Part shown: piece after piece, positions 1 to 6,640 of the stretch
Layout: every line of letters starts with the position of its first letter
How positions within the stretch are numbered: position 1 is the first letter of the stretch
Origin: Anaerolineales bacterium UBA4826
Lineage (GTDB): Bacteria; Chloroflexota; Anaerolineae; UBA4142
Direction: 5' to 3'
DNA: 14,850 nucleotides
NCBI GenBank assembly: GCA_002400365.1
Contig: DHFK01000194.1
Coordinates: 1 to 14,850, forward strand
Notes under the pieces: model-generated
What the model was told of the DNA's origin: nothing
The model's input: only the letters and a program-made list of their open reading frames with translations
The model's database searches: none
Translations under genes and position numbers: made by a program

Positions 1-42
1 TGGGGCAATTGTCAGTGGGTCAAGAAACCGGCAGGCGCATAA
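1..42 (+). CDS. 3' end of a gene with an LGFP-like C-terminal module (partial)
   Basis: The window opens in frame inside a gene whose last 13 codons read WGNCQWVKKPAGA, followed by TAA at 40-42. The same ending, WGNCQWVKKP, closes the gene at 911-1561, and a diverged form closes the amidase gene at 113-889. This is therefore the tail of a third member of the same locally duplicated family. The rest of the gene lies outside the window, so its N-terminal domain and function cannot be judged. The stop codon overlaps the first arm of the palindromic repeat at 41-97. Confidence 0.8.
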   Translation, partial: WGNCQWVKKPAGA

Positions 43-97
43 CCTTGCGAAGGTTCGAACCATCGCTTGCAAATCCACTCGCAACCTTCGCAAGGTT
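41..97. repeat. Paired palindromic repeat (AACCTT...AAGGTT), copy 1
   Basis: AACCTTGCGAAGGTT at 41-55 and its exact reverse complement AACCTTCGCAAGGTT at 83-97 form a perfect 15-bp inverted repeat with a 27-nt loop. Each arm is itself nearly palindromic (AACCTT-GCG-AAGGTT). The first arm starts inside the upstream stop codon; the second ends 5 nt before the amidase Shine-Dalgarno. A second pair lies at 12695-12728. The design recalls REP/BIME-type elements. It could act as a transcript-stabilising hairpin or partial terminator, but it has no T-run. Confidence 0.85.
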
Positions 98-112
98 GAC
101 CAGGAGTTTCCT

Positions 113-889
113 ATGTCAATAGACTGGTGTCCTTTTGCGATCAAACGTCCCATCATCGCCGATAACTTTACGACGGGACGCGGCGCGCATCAAGTCACTG
201 CCGTCGTCTTACACATCGCTGCCGGTAGTTTGGCCGGCGTCTATGCGACGTTCAACCAACCGGGGCGTAAAGCATCGGCGCATTTTTGCGTCGGCAAGGA
301 TGGAACCATCGAGCAGTACGTGTCGGTGAACGATACGGCGTACGCCAATGGGCTGTCCTGGCAGAATAACCAGTGGCTGAATCCGCGCGGCAGGGTGGTT
401 CAGCCGACCTGGCAAAACCTGATTCCGAAAACCAATCCCAACCTCTACACGGTCAGCGTCGAACACGAAGGGTTTCCCCAGGACGTGTGGACGACCGAGA
501 TGTACGACGCCAACAATCGGCTGCTCCTCTGGCTTGCCGATCAATTCAACCTGACCTACGCGCCGCGCCGCACCCTGATCGGTCATTGCGAGATTGATCC
601 ATTGGACAAAGCGAACTGTCCGGGTCCCAACGTGAACTATGATCGGATCGCGGAAGACATCGCCGCGCTGGCGGCAGCCCGGCAACTGACCTGGATGCCG
701 ATCAACACCGACGCCGCGCTGTACCAATTCGCGCAAGCGCACAACCTGGGTTATCCGCAAACCGACGAATTTGAATTCGCGGTCGCGGGCAAGACGTACG
801 TCGGTCAGGTGTTCAACCTCGGCATCGTCTACGTGGAGAAAGGCAATTGGGATCAAGTTGCCTGGACGAAGAAACCGGTCGGAATGTAG
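113..889 (+). CDS. N-acetylmuramoyl-L-alanine amidase (Amidase_2/PGRP type) with C-terminal LGFP-like module
   Basis: Predicted to cut the amide bond between N-acetylmuramic acid and L-alanine in peptidoglycan. Residues 25-180 carry the zinc-amidase pattern: H34 (VVLHIAAG), H158 (IGHCEIDP) and C169 (NCPGP) fit the three zinc ligands. SAHFCVGKDGTIEQYV at 55-70 fits the substrate-groove strand, and E118 lies in SVEHEG. Residues 194-256 form a separate module (WMPIN...LGYPQTDEFEF...YVGQVFNLGIVYV) that resembles LGFP cell-wall-binding repeats and recurs in both neighbours. AGGAG at 102-106, 6 nt before the ATG, fixes the start. No signal peptide or membrane segment is visible, which is odd for an enzyme acting on the wall; a phage-type endolysin or non-classical export is possible. 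The next gene begins 21 nt downstream, suggesting co-transcription. The amidase call is firm; the role is not. Confidence 0.88.
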   Translation: MSIDWCPFAIKRPIIADNFTTGRGAHQVTAVVLHIAAGSLAGVYATFNQPGRKASAHFCVGKDGTIEQYVSVNDTAYANGLSWQNNQWLNPRGRVVQPTWQNLIPKTNPNLYTVSVEHEGFPQDVWTTEMYDANNRLLLWLADQFNLTYAPRRTLIGHCEIDPLDKANCPGPNVNYDRIAEDIAALAAARQLTWMPINTDAALYQFAQAHNLGYPQTDEFEFAVAGKTYVGQVFNLGIVYVEKGNWDQVAWTKKPVGM

Positions 890-910
890 AGACTGCGGGA
901 GGAGATCAAA

Positions 911-1561
911 ATGGAATTCGATGCGCGTCTGACGAATCTTGGGATCGGCGTCACCGCGACGCCGAACGCAGTCTGGAAGTGCGCCGCGGCCAAGTACCAG
1001 GACGAGACCCAAGCCGGCGGCAATCACCACATCTATTTCACCGTGCAGGACGCGCTGGGCAAACCTGCCGCCGGGGTCGCCTGCGTCGTGGACTGGGTCG
1101 GCAGAGAGCTGGGCGACCAGCCCACCCGCGTCGTCACCGATGCGAATGGACAGGCGAACGTGCCGCTCTATGCCAACCTGGACATCACGTTAAAGAATGG
1201 CCCCTACTTTGCGTTTGTCGAAGATCGCGGCAAGAGCGATGTGGTGACCGGAATGGGCTTGCCCGAAAAGCATCACGTCAACTTTCTGCTGACCTTTGGT
1301 CCGGTCGTCGCCGCGCCAGCGCAGCAGCCCGAAGAGGCAGCCATCGCCGCGGCGAAACAGCGCGTCTGGATGCCGATCAACAGCGACGGCGCACTCTACA
1401 AATTCGCGCAGGCGAAGAACCTGGGCTATCCCCAGACCGACGAATTTGAATTCACGTACAGCAACGTGGCGTACGTCGGTCAGGTGTACAATCTGGGGAT
1501 CGTCTACGTCAAGCAAGGCGACTGGGGCAACTGTCAGTGGGTGAAAAAGCCGGGGCAGTAG
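911..1561 (+). CDS. Ig-like/beta-sandwich protein with C-terminal LGFP-like module
   Basis: The 216-residue product has two parts. Residues 1-133 look like a beta-sandwich: alternating short strands, the phrase 'DALGKPAAGVACVVDW' and 'TDANGQANVPLY', typical of Ig-like, Big_1 or carboxypeptidase-regulatory folds. An Ala/Gln/Glu-rich linker (134-151) joins it to residues 153-215, a module closely matching the amidase C-terminus (WMPIN, LGYPQTDEFEF, YVGQVYNLGIVYV). GGGAGGAG at 897-904, 6 nt before the ATG, is the strongest ribosome site in this group. No signal peptide is seen. With the shared module and a 21-nt gap, it probably works on the same surface or particle as the amidase, perhaps as a non-catalytic binding partner. 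The fold is inferred from pattern only, and no specific family could be named. Confidence 0.75.
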   Translation: MEFDARLTNLGIGVTATPNAVWKCAAAKYQDETQAGGNHHIYFTVQDALGKPAAGVACVVDWVGRELGDQPTRVVTDANGQANVPLYANLDITLKNGPYFAFVEDRGKSDVVTGMGLPEKHHVNFLLTFGPVVAAPAQQPEEAAIAAAKQRVWMPINSDGALYKFAQAKNLGYPQTDEFEFTYSNVAYVGQVYNLGIVYVKQGDWGNCQWVKKPGQ

Positions 1562-1568
1562 AAACACA

Positions 1569-1604
1569 AACTCCGTTTTCCGCCGCAAGCGAGAAAACGG
1601 AGTT
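1569..1604. terminator. Bidirectional Rho-independent-like terminator between convergent genes
   Basis: AACTCCGTTTTC at 1569-1580 pairs perfectly over 12 bp with GAAAACGGAGTT at 1593-1604. The 12-nt loop can add a short inner CGC/GCG stem. It begins 8 nt after the stop at 1561 and ends 5 nt before the stop of the minus-strand gene at 1610. On the minus strand the hairpin is followed by TTTGTGTTTC and on the plus strand by a weaker CTGCTTT, so it should end transcription best for the minus-strand operon. Confidence 0.8.
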
Positions 1605-1609
1605 CTGCT

Positions 1610-2119
1610 TTAGCGTCGAAAAAATCCGCCGTGCAGCGCGCGCTCCTCGTCAACCGTTATGAACGTGCTCGCGTCCACGCTGTCAACGATGCGGCGCACC
1701 GCCAGCACATCGCGCCGCGCGACGACGGCATTGACCACGGTCATGCGTCCATCCTTCCCGCGCGCTTCGATCTCGGTCGCCGCGTAGCCGGCTTGGCGCA
1801 ACGCCAGAGCGATCTCTCTGCCGCTGGAGGGCGAATACGCGCGCAACATCGCGTATCCCAGCGCCATCCGTTCTTCGGCGAACATTCCGACGACGACGCC
1901 TGCGCCAAAGCCGAGCGCATAGCCGACGACGGTGAATACGTTCAGCGGACCGCTCAATACTGCGCTCACCGCGAGGATGAACACGGCTGCCTGCGTCGCG
2001 CCGATCAGCCCCGCGAGCAATTTGCGCCCGCGCATCATAAAGAGCAGACGGATCGTGTCGAGCGACATATCCATCAAGCGCATGAAGAAGACGTAAAGCC
2101 CGGCGAGAATCGGTTCCAT
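1610..2119 (-). CDS. UPF0316-like membrane protein (DUF5698 + DUF2179)
   Basis: The 169-residue product has a hydrophobic N-terminal half with about three membrane helices (residues 5-28, 35-57 and 60-80) and a soluble C-terminal half. The order matches the UPF0316 layout as remembered: DUF5698 membrane part (GLYVFFMRLMDMSLDTIR near the start), then DUF2179 (GREIALALRQAGYAATEIEARG to FITVDEE, about 98-158). DUF2179 is thought to be a small cytosolic sensing domain; no biochemical role is firmly established to my knowledge. AAAGGA 9 nt before the ATG supports the start. It lies 28 nt downstream of the glucuronokinase gene and is probably the last gene of the galU operon. The family call is reasonably sure; function is unknown. 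Confidence 0.8.
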   Translation of the reverse strand: MEPILAGLYVFFMRLMDMSLDTIRLLFMMRGRKLLAGLIGATQAAVFILAVSAVLSGPLNVFTVVGYALGFGAGVVVGMFAEERMALGYAMLRAYSPSSGREIALALRQAGYAATEIEARGKDGRMTVVNAVVARRDVLAVRRIVDSVDASTFITVDEERALHGGFFRR

Positions 2120-2147
2120 ATCGAAGCGTCCTTTCGCCCGTCTTGTT

Positions 2148-3158
2148 CTACGGCGTCACCTGCGGCTTGATCGTGCGGCAGCCGATTGCCGCCATCCTCG
2201 CGCTCAACTCGTCGAACATTGCCTCGTCGCGGTATATGCCGACGATCGCGCCGCCCGAGCCAGCGAATTTCGCGCTCGCGCCGCACGCGCGCGCCGCCTC
2301 GACCATCCGAATCTGCCACGGCGGCAGGTTGTAGATGCTGCGCCGCGTGTCAAAGTTCTCGTCCATCAACTTTGCCAACCGCGCGTGATCGCGGCTGAGT
2401 AACGCCTCGCGCCCGCACGCGGCGAGTTCCGCAAAGCGCTTCATCGCGTTGACGACGCGTTCCTCGCCGCGATTATAGCGCCCGCGAATGTCGTTGTGGA
2501 AAACCTCCGTCGGCTCGCTAAGTGAGGTGGAGTACGCGATGTAGAGCGGCGGCAAGCGCGCCGGATCGAGCGGCTCGTACGCATAACACTTGTAACCATC
2601 GAGCACGCGCGCGCGCGCCGAGGCAAAGTCCATGTAGACGACACCTTCGTACACTTGAACCACGCGATCCTGCAAGCCCGCCGCGATCCCCAACTCTTCG
2701 TTTTCGACCGACAAGACCAAACTGGGCTGTACCTCGCGCGGGATCTCGACGCCATAGTACTCCATCAAGCCGCGCAGCGTCGCGACGATCAGCCCGCTCG
2801 ACCCCGCCAGACCGACCTGGCGCGGGATGTTCGTTGCGTAGCGCACGGAGAAATTGCGGTCGTGGAGTTTCAGCCCACGCCGATCACAGTAATCCACAAA
2901 ACGTTTGATCGTCGCCTTGATCAAACGGATGCCGCCGTAATAGCCGTGCAACTTGACGTCCTTTGCCAGATCGTGGATCGAACTGAAACGCGCGCGGTCG
3001 TCTTCCGCCAACACGATCTCCACCGTGTCCCACTCGTACAGCACGACCTCTGCCCAGAAATTGCGAACGATGATTGAAATAGTCTTGCCGTGGTAGCCGT
3101 CGGAGGGATTGCCGAGCAAGCCGGCGCGCGCGTAGGCGCGTTTACGAATGAGCAGCAT
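2148..3158 (-). CDS. Glucuronokinase-like GHMP sugar kinase
   Basis: Predicted to phosphorylate a sugar at C1, most likely D-glucuronate to glucuronate 1-phosphate. GHMP landmarks are present: the ATP loop IPRQVGLAGSSG (111-122), GLQDR with a candidate catalytic Asp at D164, and the glycine-rich motif AKFAGSGGAIVGI (296-308). From memory, several stretches match plant glucuronokinase closely: ARAGLLGNPSDGYHGKTIS near the N-terminus, HGYYGGIRL (71-79) and the ATP loop. The length of 336 residues fits. The ATG lies inside the end of galU, overlapping it by 17 nt, so the two are probably translationally coupled. The pairing implies that sugar 1-phosphate made here is converted to a UDP-sugar by the neighbouring uridylyltransferase. 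Another uronic acid or sugar as substrate cannot be excluded. Confidence 0.82.
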   Translation of the reverse strand: MLLIRKRAYARAGLLGNPSDGYHGKTISIIVRNFWAEVVLYEWDTVEIVLAEDDRARFSSIHDLAKDVKLHGYYGGIRLIKATIKRFVDYCDRRGLKLHDRNFSVRYATNIPRQVGLAGSSGLIVATLRGLMEYYGVEIPREVQPSLVLSVENEELGIAAGLQDRVVQVYEGVVYMDFASARARVLDGYKCYAYEPLDPARLPPLYIAYSTSLSEPTEVFHNDIRGRYNRGEERVVNAMKRFAELAACGREALLSRDHARLAKLMDENFDTRRSIYNLPPWQIRMVEAARACGASAKFAGSGGAIVGIYRDEAMFDELSARMAAIGCRTIKPQVTP

Positions 3159-4035
3159 GGATCAGTCGCTCCACGAATTCGCGCAGCGCCGCGCCGTGCT
3201 TTTCGTCCGCGAGCGCGAACTCGACGAATGCGCGAAAGTAGGAATCGAAATTGCCGATGTCAAAGCGGCGTTCTGCGCCGACCAGTTTCATGCCATACAC
3301 TCTGCCGCCGTTCTTGACGATGAGCCGAATCGCGTCGGTCAGTTGGATTTCGCCGCCTTTGCCGGGCAGGGTATTTTTGATCGCGTCAAAGATCGTGGGC
3401 GCAAAGACATAGCGCGCGGCGATGGCAAGGTTGCTCGGCGCTTCCGGCGCGCTCGGCTTTTCGATCACGTCTTCGATTTGAAACACGTCGCCGTCGCTCC
3501 GCGGTTTGGCGACGCCATAGTTGTGGATTTCCTCAAGCGGCACTTGTTCGAAGGCGACGACGGCATCGGCGTCCTTTTCGACAAAGGCGCGCGTCATCCG
3601 CCGCACAATGTCGCTTTGCGCGTTGACGCCGATGATCGAATCGCCGAGCGCGACGACAAAGGGCTGGTCGCCGACGAAGGGCTGCGCGCACAAGACCGCG
3701 TGACCCAGCCCCAGCAATTGGCGCTGGCGCGTGTAAAAGTACTGGACGGGCGCGCGCTCGAACTCCAGTTCTTGCAGCAATTCCTCCTTGCCGGTCTCGC
3801 GCAGATTCTGGATCAGTTCGCCGTCCAAATCAAAGTGATTCTCGATAGAAGTCTTGCTCGGACCCGTGATGAAAAGCAGTCGCTGCATGCCGACGCGCGT
3901 CAATTCTTCGACCACGTACTGCACGACCGGCTTGCGTCCGACCGGCAGCATTTCTTTCGGCTGCGATTTGGTTGCCGGCAGCAGCCGCGTGCCCAGTCCA
4001 GCCACCGGCACGACGGCGATCGTAATGTCTGTCAT
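3142..4035 (-). CDS. galU: UTP--glucose-1-phosphate uridylyltransferase
   Basis: Makes UDP-glucose from UTP and glucose 1-phosphate. The nucleotide-binding signature VAGLGTRLLPATKSQPKEML is at residues 11-30. The family pattern continues with GLGHAVLCA (109-117), VALGDSIIG with metal-binding candidate D132, NYGVAKP (172-178), VIEKP (190-194) and GEIQLTDAI (228-236). The 297-residue length is normal for bacterial GalU. AAGGAG lies 9 nt before the ATG, and a promoter candidate sits just upstream at 4062-4090. It is the first gene of a minus-strand operon whose second gene, a glucuronokinase-like kinase, overlaps its 3' end. Either GalU has a wider range here (such as glucuronate 1-phosphate) or the kinase product is used elsewhere. 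UDP-glucose also feeds the GalE at 11701-12693. Confidence 0.95.
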   Translation of the reverse strand: MTDITIAVVPVAGLGTRLLPATKSQPKEMLPVGRKPVVQYVVEELTRVGMQRLLFITGPSKTSIENHFDLDGELIQNLRETGKEELLQELEFERAPVQYFYTRQRQLLGLGHAVLCAQPFVGDQPFVVALGDSIIGVNAQSDIVRRMTRAFVEKDADAVVAFEQVPLEEIHNYGVAKPRSDGDVFQIEDVIEKPSAPEAPSNLAIAARYVFAPTIFDAIKNTLPGKGGEIQLTDAIRLIVKNGGRVYGMKLVGAERRFDIGNFDSYFRAFVEFALADEKHGAALREFVERLIHAAHS

Positions 4036-4061
4036 TCGCGCGCGCTCCTTTCTGCGCCGTC

Positions 4062-4090
4062 ATTTTACGTCAGAATGTTTGCCAGCGCAA
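4062..4090 (-). promoter_or_regulatory. Candidate promoter of the galU operon
   Basis: On the minus strand, TTGCGC (4090-4085) and TAAAAT (4067-4062) are separated by 17 nt. Transcription would start near 4055, giving a leader of about 20 nt that includes the galU Shine-Dalgarno. The -35 box is weak (3 of 6), but the spacing, the A/T-rich -10 and the position beyond the tRNA terminator favour it. Confidence 0.5.
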
Positions 4091-4100
4091 AGGGAGTGGT

Positions 4101-4135
4101 AAATACAAAACCGCAACGGTTCGGACGTTGCGGTT
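4101..4135 (-). terminator. Rho-independent terminator of tRNA-Leu
   Basis: CGTTGCGGTT (4126-4135) and AACCGCAACG (4109-4118) pair perfectly over 10 bp with a 7-nt loop. On the minus strand the hairpin starts 6 nt after the tRNA 3' end and is followed by a T-rich tail, TTGTATTT. It separates the tRNA transcript from the galU operon. Confidence 0.85.
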
Positions 4136-4140
4136 CTCTG

Positions 4141-4227
4141 TGCGCCGGAGAGGACTTGAACCTCCATGACTGGGTTAGAGTCATTAGGCCCTCAACCTAA
4201 CGCGTCTGCCAATTTCGCCACCGGCGC
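4141..4227 (-). tRNA. trnL-GAG: tRNA-Leu (anticodon GAG)
   Basis: The minus strand folds as an 87-nt class II tRNA. The acceptor stem is GCGCCGG/CCGGCGC with discriminator A. The D arm is GCG-AAATTGGCAGA-CGC. The anticodon arm is TTAGG-TTGAGGG-CCTAA, with GAG at positions 34-36. The long variable arm is TGACT...AGTCA, as expected for leucine, and the T arm has loop TTCAAGT. CCA is not encoded. GAG reads CUC and CUU codons. It has its own promoter and terminator, so it is a single-gene transcript. Confidence 0.95.
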
Positions 4228-4238
4228 TTTCGTCCTGC

Positions 4239-4267
4239 ATTATAGGCGCAATCGCCGCGCGTGTCAA
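4239..4267 (-). promoter_or_regulatory. Consensus sigma-70-type promoter of tRNA-Leu
   Basis: On the minus strand TTGACA (4267-4262) and TATAAT (4244-4239) are both perfect consensus boxes with an ideal 17-nt spacer. The predicted start near 4232 leaves only about 5 nt before the mature tRNA 5' end at 4227. This is the clearest promoter in the window. Confidence 0.92.
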
Positions 4268-4335
4268 ACTTTTCTAAACCTGGCGAAGGTGCCTTCGACT
4301 CCGCTTTGGGCGAACCTGCGCACGGTTGGCGCTCG

Positions 4336-4764
4336 TCAAACTTGCGCCTCGAACGGCACGACGCCGTTCTGGATTTCCGATCCCAGCAGTAATTTCAAAA
4401 TCGCCGCGGCGCTGCCCTTGCGGATGCGCTGACGCAATTGCTCCGGCGACATCGGCTGGTTGCCGTTCGCCAACAGCGCGCGAAAGATCGCGGTCGTCAG
4501 CGGCGTCGCCGGGGTGATGAAATCCGGCTGGCGTCCGCAGTGATCGGCGAGACATTCCCACAGCGCGTCGACGCGCGTCACTTGCGCGGTGAGTGGATGC
4601 ACGCGGTCCACCACGCCGGCATCGGCGGGCATCGGATAGAGCGCGCGACAGTCTTCGCACAGCGCGGCGTGCATTTCCTCGCGCAGGTCGCGCCCGGTTT
4701 TCTCGAACCAAGTCAGATCAATATGAAACAGTGTGTTAGTGTCAGGTCGCGCAACAGGAGCCAT
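4336..4764 (-). CDS. Uncharacterised small protein with CxxC and a winged-helix-like C-terminus
   Basis: The 142-residue product is soluble, with no signal peptide or membrane segment. The N-terminal part has FHIDLTWFEKTGRDLREEM (13-31), then C36-E-D-C39 and, further on, C71 and C76, which could together bind a metal. The C-terminal part (about 88-142; TAIFRALLANGNQPMSPEQL around 91-110) has the helix pattern of a winged-helix or HARE-HTH fold. I do not recognise a named family. It starts 22 nt after the stop of the 520-residue gene on the same strand and has no strong Shine-Dalgarno, so translation may be coupled. The two probably act together. The N-terminal start is less certain: ATG codons lie at residues 1 and 31, but the conserved-looking residues from 11 favour the longer form. 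Confidence 0.65.
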   Translation of the reverse strand: MAPVARPDTNTLFHIDLTWFEKTGRDLREEMHAALCEDCRALYPMPADAGVVDRVHPLTAQVTRVDALWECLADHCGRQPDFITPATPLTTAIFRALLANGNQPMSPEQLRQRIRKGSAAAILKLLLGSEIQNGVVPFEAQV

Positions 4765-4786
4765 AAGCCAGGGTTCAGTTTTCTGA

Positions 4787-6349
4787 TTAGCGGCGCGCTT
4801 CGTCGTTGAGAACGAAATAGCCGCCGCCCACGGAGTTGAACGCGCGGCTTTCGGTTAGCGCGCCCAGCACCGCGCGCGGTCCCGCACGCCGGATCAAATT
4901 GACCGCGCTGTACAGCGTCTTGGCGTGGACGCGCCCCGCGCCGCTCAACTTGGCTAATTCGGGAAAAATTTGTTCGAGCAATGCCGCGAGCGAACGCTGC
5001 TCGCGCGCGGCTTGCGCGGCGACCTCCAAGCCGATGGGATCGCCGATGACGATCAGCATCTCCTCGTCGTACTTGTGCGCCAGCGGGCGCTTTTCCTGCG
5101 AAAAGGTCAGGTGTCCGTTGACGCCGCGCGCCACGCGCACCCACAAACTGCGTTCGCGCTGCGGCTGATAGTCAACGGTCAACGTAAGCGGATTCGCCCC
5201 GCGTTTGAGCGTGATGAACGCGCCTGGGGATAATCGGCGCGCATTGAACCAATGAGTCAGCCCCGCGATATAGTGCCCTTCGGTCACCGCATAGCCCGCG
5301 AATTTTTCCTGCGTCGTCGCGTCCACGAACGCAAAGCGCAAGCGCGGGCGCGCAAAAGCCGGCAAGAGCCCGCGGACGAGCGGGGTCAGCGGCAGTGTGC
5401 CCGCGCGGCGGTGCGGATACGTCAAGACCAGCGTGATCTCCTCGCGCGGCGCGCCAGCCGACGCGTTCGCGTCGCCATTCAAATCGGCTTCGTCAAACAG
5501 TTCCGCCGCGATCGTCTCCAGTTCGGCGGAGAGCGCAACCAGGCGCGCGGGCGCGACCTGGAGCGCCTCGGGCCGTTCACGCGCTTCGGGCAACTCGAGC
5601 CGCGCGAGAAACCAGCGCGTATCATCCGTGGGACCGACGTTTTCAAAACGCGCGTCGCCAGCCAGCGCCAGATTCAGCGCGAACAGCGCCGCCGTTTTCT
5701 TGATCGTCCCCGGCAGTTCGAGAATCTTGAGCAGGTCGGCAGTCCGCAGCGCGTCATTCGCCTGCTCGATCGCGGCTTCGGCGAGATTGAGATAACCGGC
5801 GTGGATTTGGGGGAGCAAGCCGCGCAGGAACCACCCATCGTCGAGGTGAACGAATTCCTTGTCCATGCTCAAGCGCGGCATCAGGCGCAGACGCACTGGC
5901 TCGCCGTACTGGGCGATCGCTTCTTCCGGCGAGAGCGCCAACGCGGTCAGCGGCGCGCGCTCTTCGTTCAGCGGGTGGGGCGCGGCGCACGCCATCACGA
6001 ATTCGCGCGGCTTGGACTCGTTCTCTAACTGAACCGCCATGACCTGGAATTCGCCGAGCCGTGGATTTGCGCCAGCGCGAATCTGCTTGACCTCGCCCAC
6101 GCGATTGTCAAACGCGCTCAAGATCAAATGCTGACCGACAGCATAATTATCCTTGGGCTGATAGACCGGCGCGCTGCGCGCGGCGATTTCGGCAAGCCGT
6201 TCTTCCTCTTCGCGCACACGGCAGCCGATCAGGTGCAGCGCTAATTCGCGACTCGATACCGGTGCGCCGCGTTCCAGCACAAAGGCGTACGCGCGCTCGA
6301 CGTCCGCGTCAGTTGTCCCAAGCGTACTCCAAAAATCAGAACTAGGCAT
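4787..6349 (-). CDS. Uncharacterised 520-residue protein with helix-turn-helix-like ends
   Basis: I do not recognise a characterised family. The N-terminus (about 14-60; VERAYAFVLERGAPVSSREL) reads like a winged helix that opens with a repair- or repression-type helix pair. A small beta domain follows, DNYAVGQHLILSAFDNRVGEV... (67-110), reminiscent of SH3-like or KOW-type domains in transcription and translation factors. The middle is helical with many Leu/Ala. The C-terminal 190 residues hold a beta-rich part and an ending, AFNSVGGGYFVLN, that looks like the wing of another winged helix. There are no transmembrane segments or signal peptide. A GAGAG stretch precedes the ATG, and a promoter candidate lies at 6462-6490. 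It heads a two-gene operon with the gene at 4336-4764. DNA or RNA binding is plausible but is inference only. Confidence 0.7.
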   Translation of the reverse strand: MPSSDFWSTLGTTDADVERAYAFVLERGAPVSSRELALHLIGCRVREEEERLAEIAARSAPVYQPKDNYAVGQHLILSAFDNRVGEVKQIRAGANPRLGEFQVMAVQLENESKPREFVMACAAPHPLNEERAPLTALALSPEEAIAQYGEPVRLRLMPRLSMDKEFVHLDDGWFLRGLLPQIHAGYLNLAEAAIEQANDALRTADLLKILELPGTIKKTAALFALNLALAGDARFENVGPTDDTRWFLARLELPEARERPEALQVAPARLVALSAELETIAAELFDEADLNGDANASAGAPREEITLVLTYPHRRAGTLPLTPLVRGLLPAFARPRLRFAFVDATTQEKFAGYAVTEGHYIAGLTHWFNARRLSPGAFITLKRGANPLTLTVDYQPQRERSLWVRVARGVNGHLTFSQEKRPLAHKYDEEMLIVIGDPIGLEVAAQAAREQRSLAALLEQIFPELAKLSGAGRVHAKTLYSAVNLIRRAGPRAVLGALTESRAFNSVGGGYFVLNDEARR

Positions 6350-6384
6350 CTACTCTCTTTCACTCAGACCAAGCATCAAAATAT

Positions 6385-6423
6385 GACGTATCGCCAAACG
6401 CATCCTACGGATGACGATACGTC
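6385..6423. repeat. Hairpin repeat in the leader of the 520-residue gene
   Basis: GACGTATCG (6385-6393) and CGATACGTC (6415-6423) are perfect 9-bp inverted arms. Inside, CATCC (6401-6405) pairs with GGATG (6409-6413). It lies between the predicted transcription start (about 6455) and the ATG at 6349, so it would be transcribed as a structured 5' leader. The base composition and nested form look like a REP-type genome repeat; a regulatory role is possible but unproven. Confidence 0.65.
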
Positions 6424-6461
6424 GAACGACCCCGCGCGCAGGCGCGATCATTTCACTTGTC

Positions 6462-6490
6462 ATTATATCGCAATTTTTCTTTTCGCACAA
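6462..6490 (-). promoter_or_regulatory. Candidate promoter of the 4787-6349 operon
   Basis: On the minus strand TTGTGC (6490-6485) and a perfect TATAAT (6467-6462) are separated by 17 nt. The start near 6455 would give a leader of about 105 nt containing the hairpin at 6385-6423. It is the best minus-strand match in this 355-nt intergenic region. Confidence 0.6.
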
Positions 6491-6555
6491 ACTTGGCACG
6501 TGACGAGTGTCGTGTGTCAAGGGTTGTCGTCACATTTCACACATCCCTCGTCACT

Positions 6556-6640
6556 CCTGGTGATTGCACACATGTGGTGCAGGCGGCTCGCCTGCGGGCA
6601 AGGCTGCCCGCACCACATGAAGATATGTGCAATCACCAGG
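6556..6640. mobile_element. MITE-like element, 85 bp, with 15-bp inverted ends and TCACT direct repeats
   Basis: Perfect 15-bp terminal inverted repeats, CCTGGTGATTGCACA (6556-6570) and TGTGCAATCACCAGG (6626-6640), bound the element. TCACT occurs immediately outside each end (6551-6555 and 6641-6645), as expected of a 5-bp target-site duplication. A second stem, CATGTGGTGC/GCACCACATG (6571-6580 and 6610-6619), lies inside. Within it are two small hairpins, GCAGGCG-gct-CGCCTGC and GCGGGCA-agg-c-TGCCCGC, giving a cloverleaf-like fold. It has no coding capacity. The right end lies only 9 bp from the -35 box of the promoter at 6650-6678. Confidence 0.82.

Noticed and set aside
41..97. CRISPR-like or tandem array from the AACCTT palindromes
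   Set aside because: Only two arms per site in inverted orientation, with no regular spacers and no cas genes.
209..1030. Long minus-strand open frame of 273 codons
   Set aside because: It lies opposite the amidase gene, crosses into the next gene, has no ribosome site, and shows the Arg/Val/His-rich composition of an antisense shadow in GC-rich DNA.
1..1561. Prophage lysis cassette
   Set aside because: The amidase lacks a signal peptide as phage endolysins do, but no holin, tail or integrase gene is visible in this window, so it is kept only as a possibility.
3148..4200. Plus-strand open frame of 350 codons
   Set aside because: It is antisense to galU and runs into tRNA-Leu. galU and the tRNA are unmistakable.
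5252..6028. Plus-strand open frame of 258 codons
   Set aside because: Antisense to the 520-residue gene, Arg/Gln-rich, with no family features.
6515..6520. Perfect TTGACA on the minus strand
   Set aside because: No -10 box lies 16-18 nt downstream (GCCAAG at the 17-nt position); the 6462-6490 pair is better.
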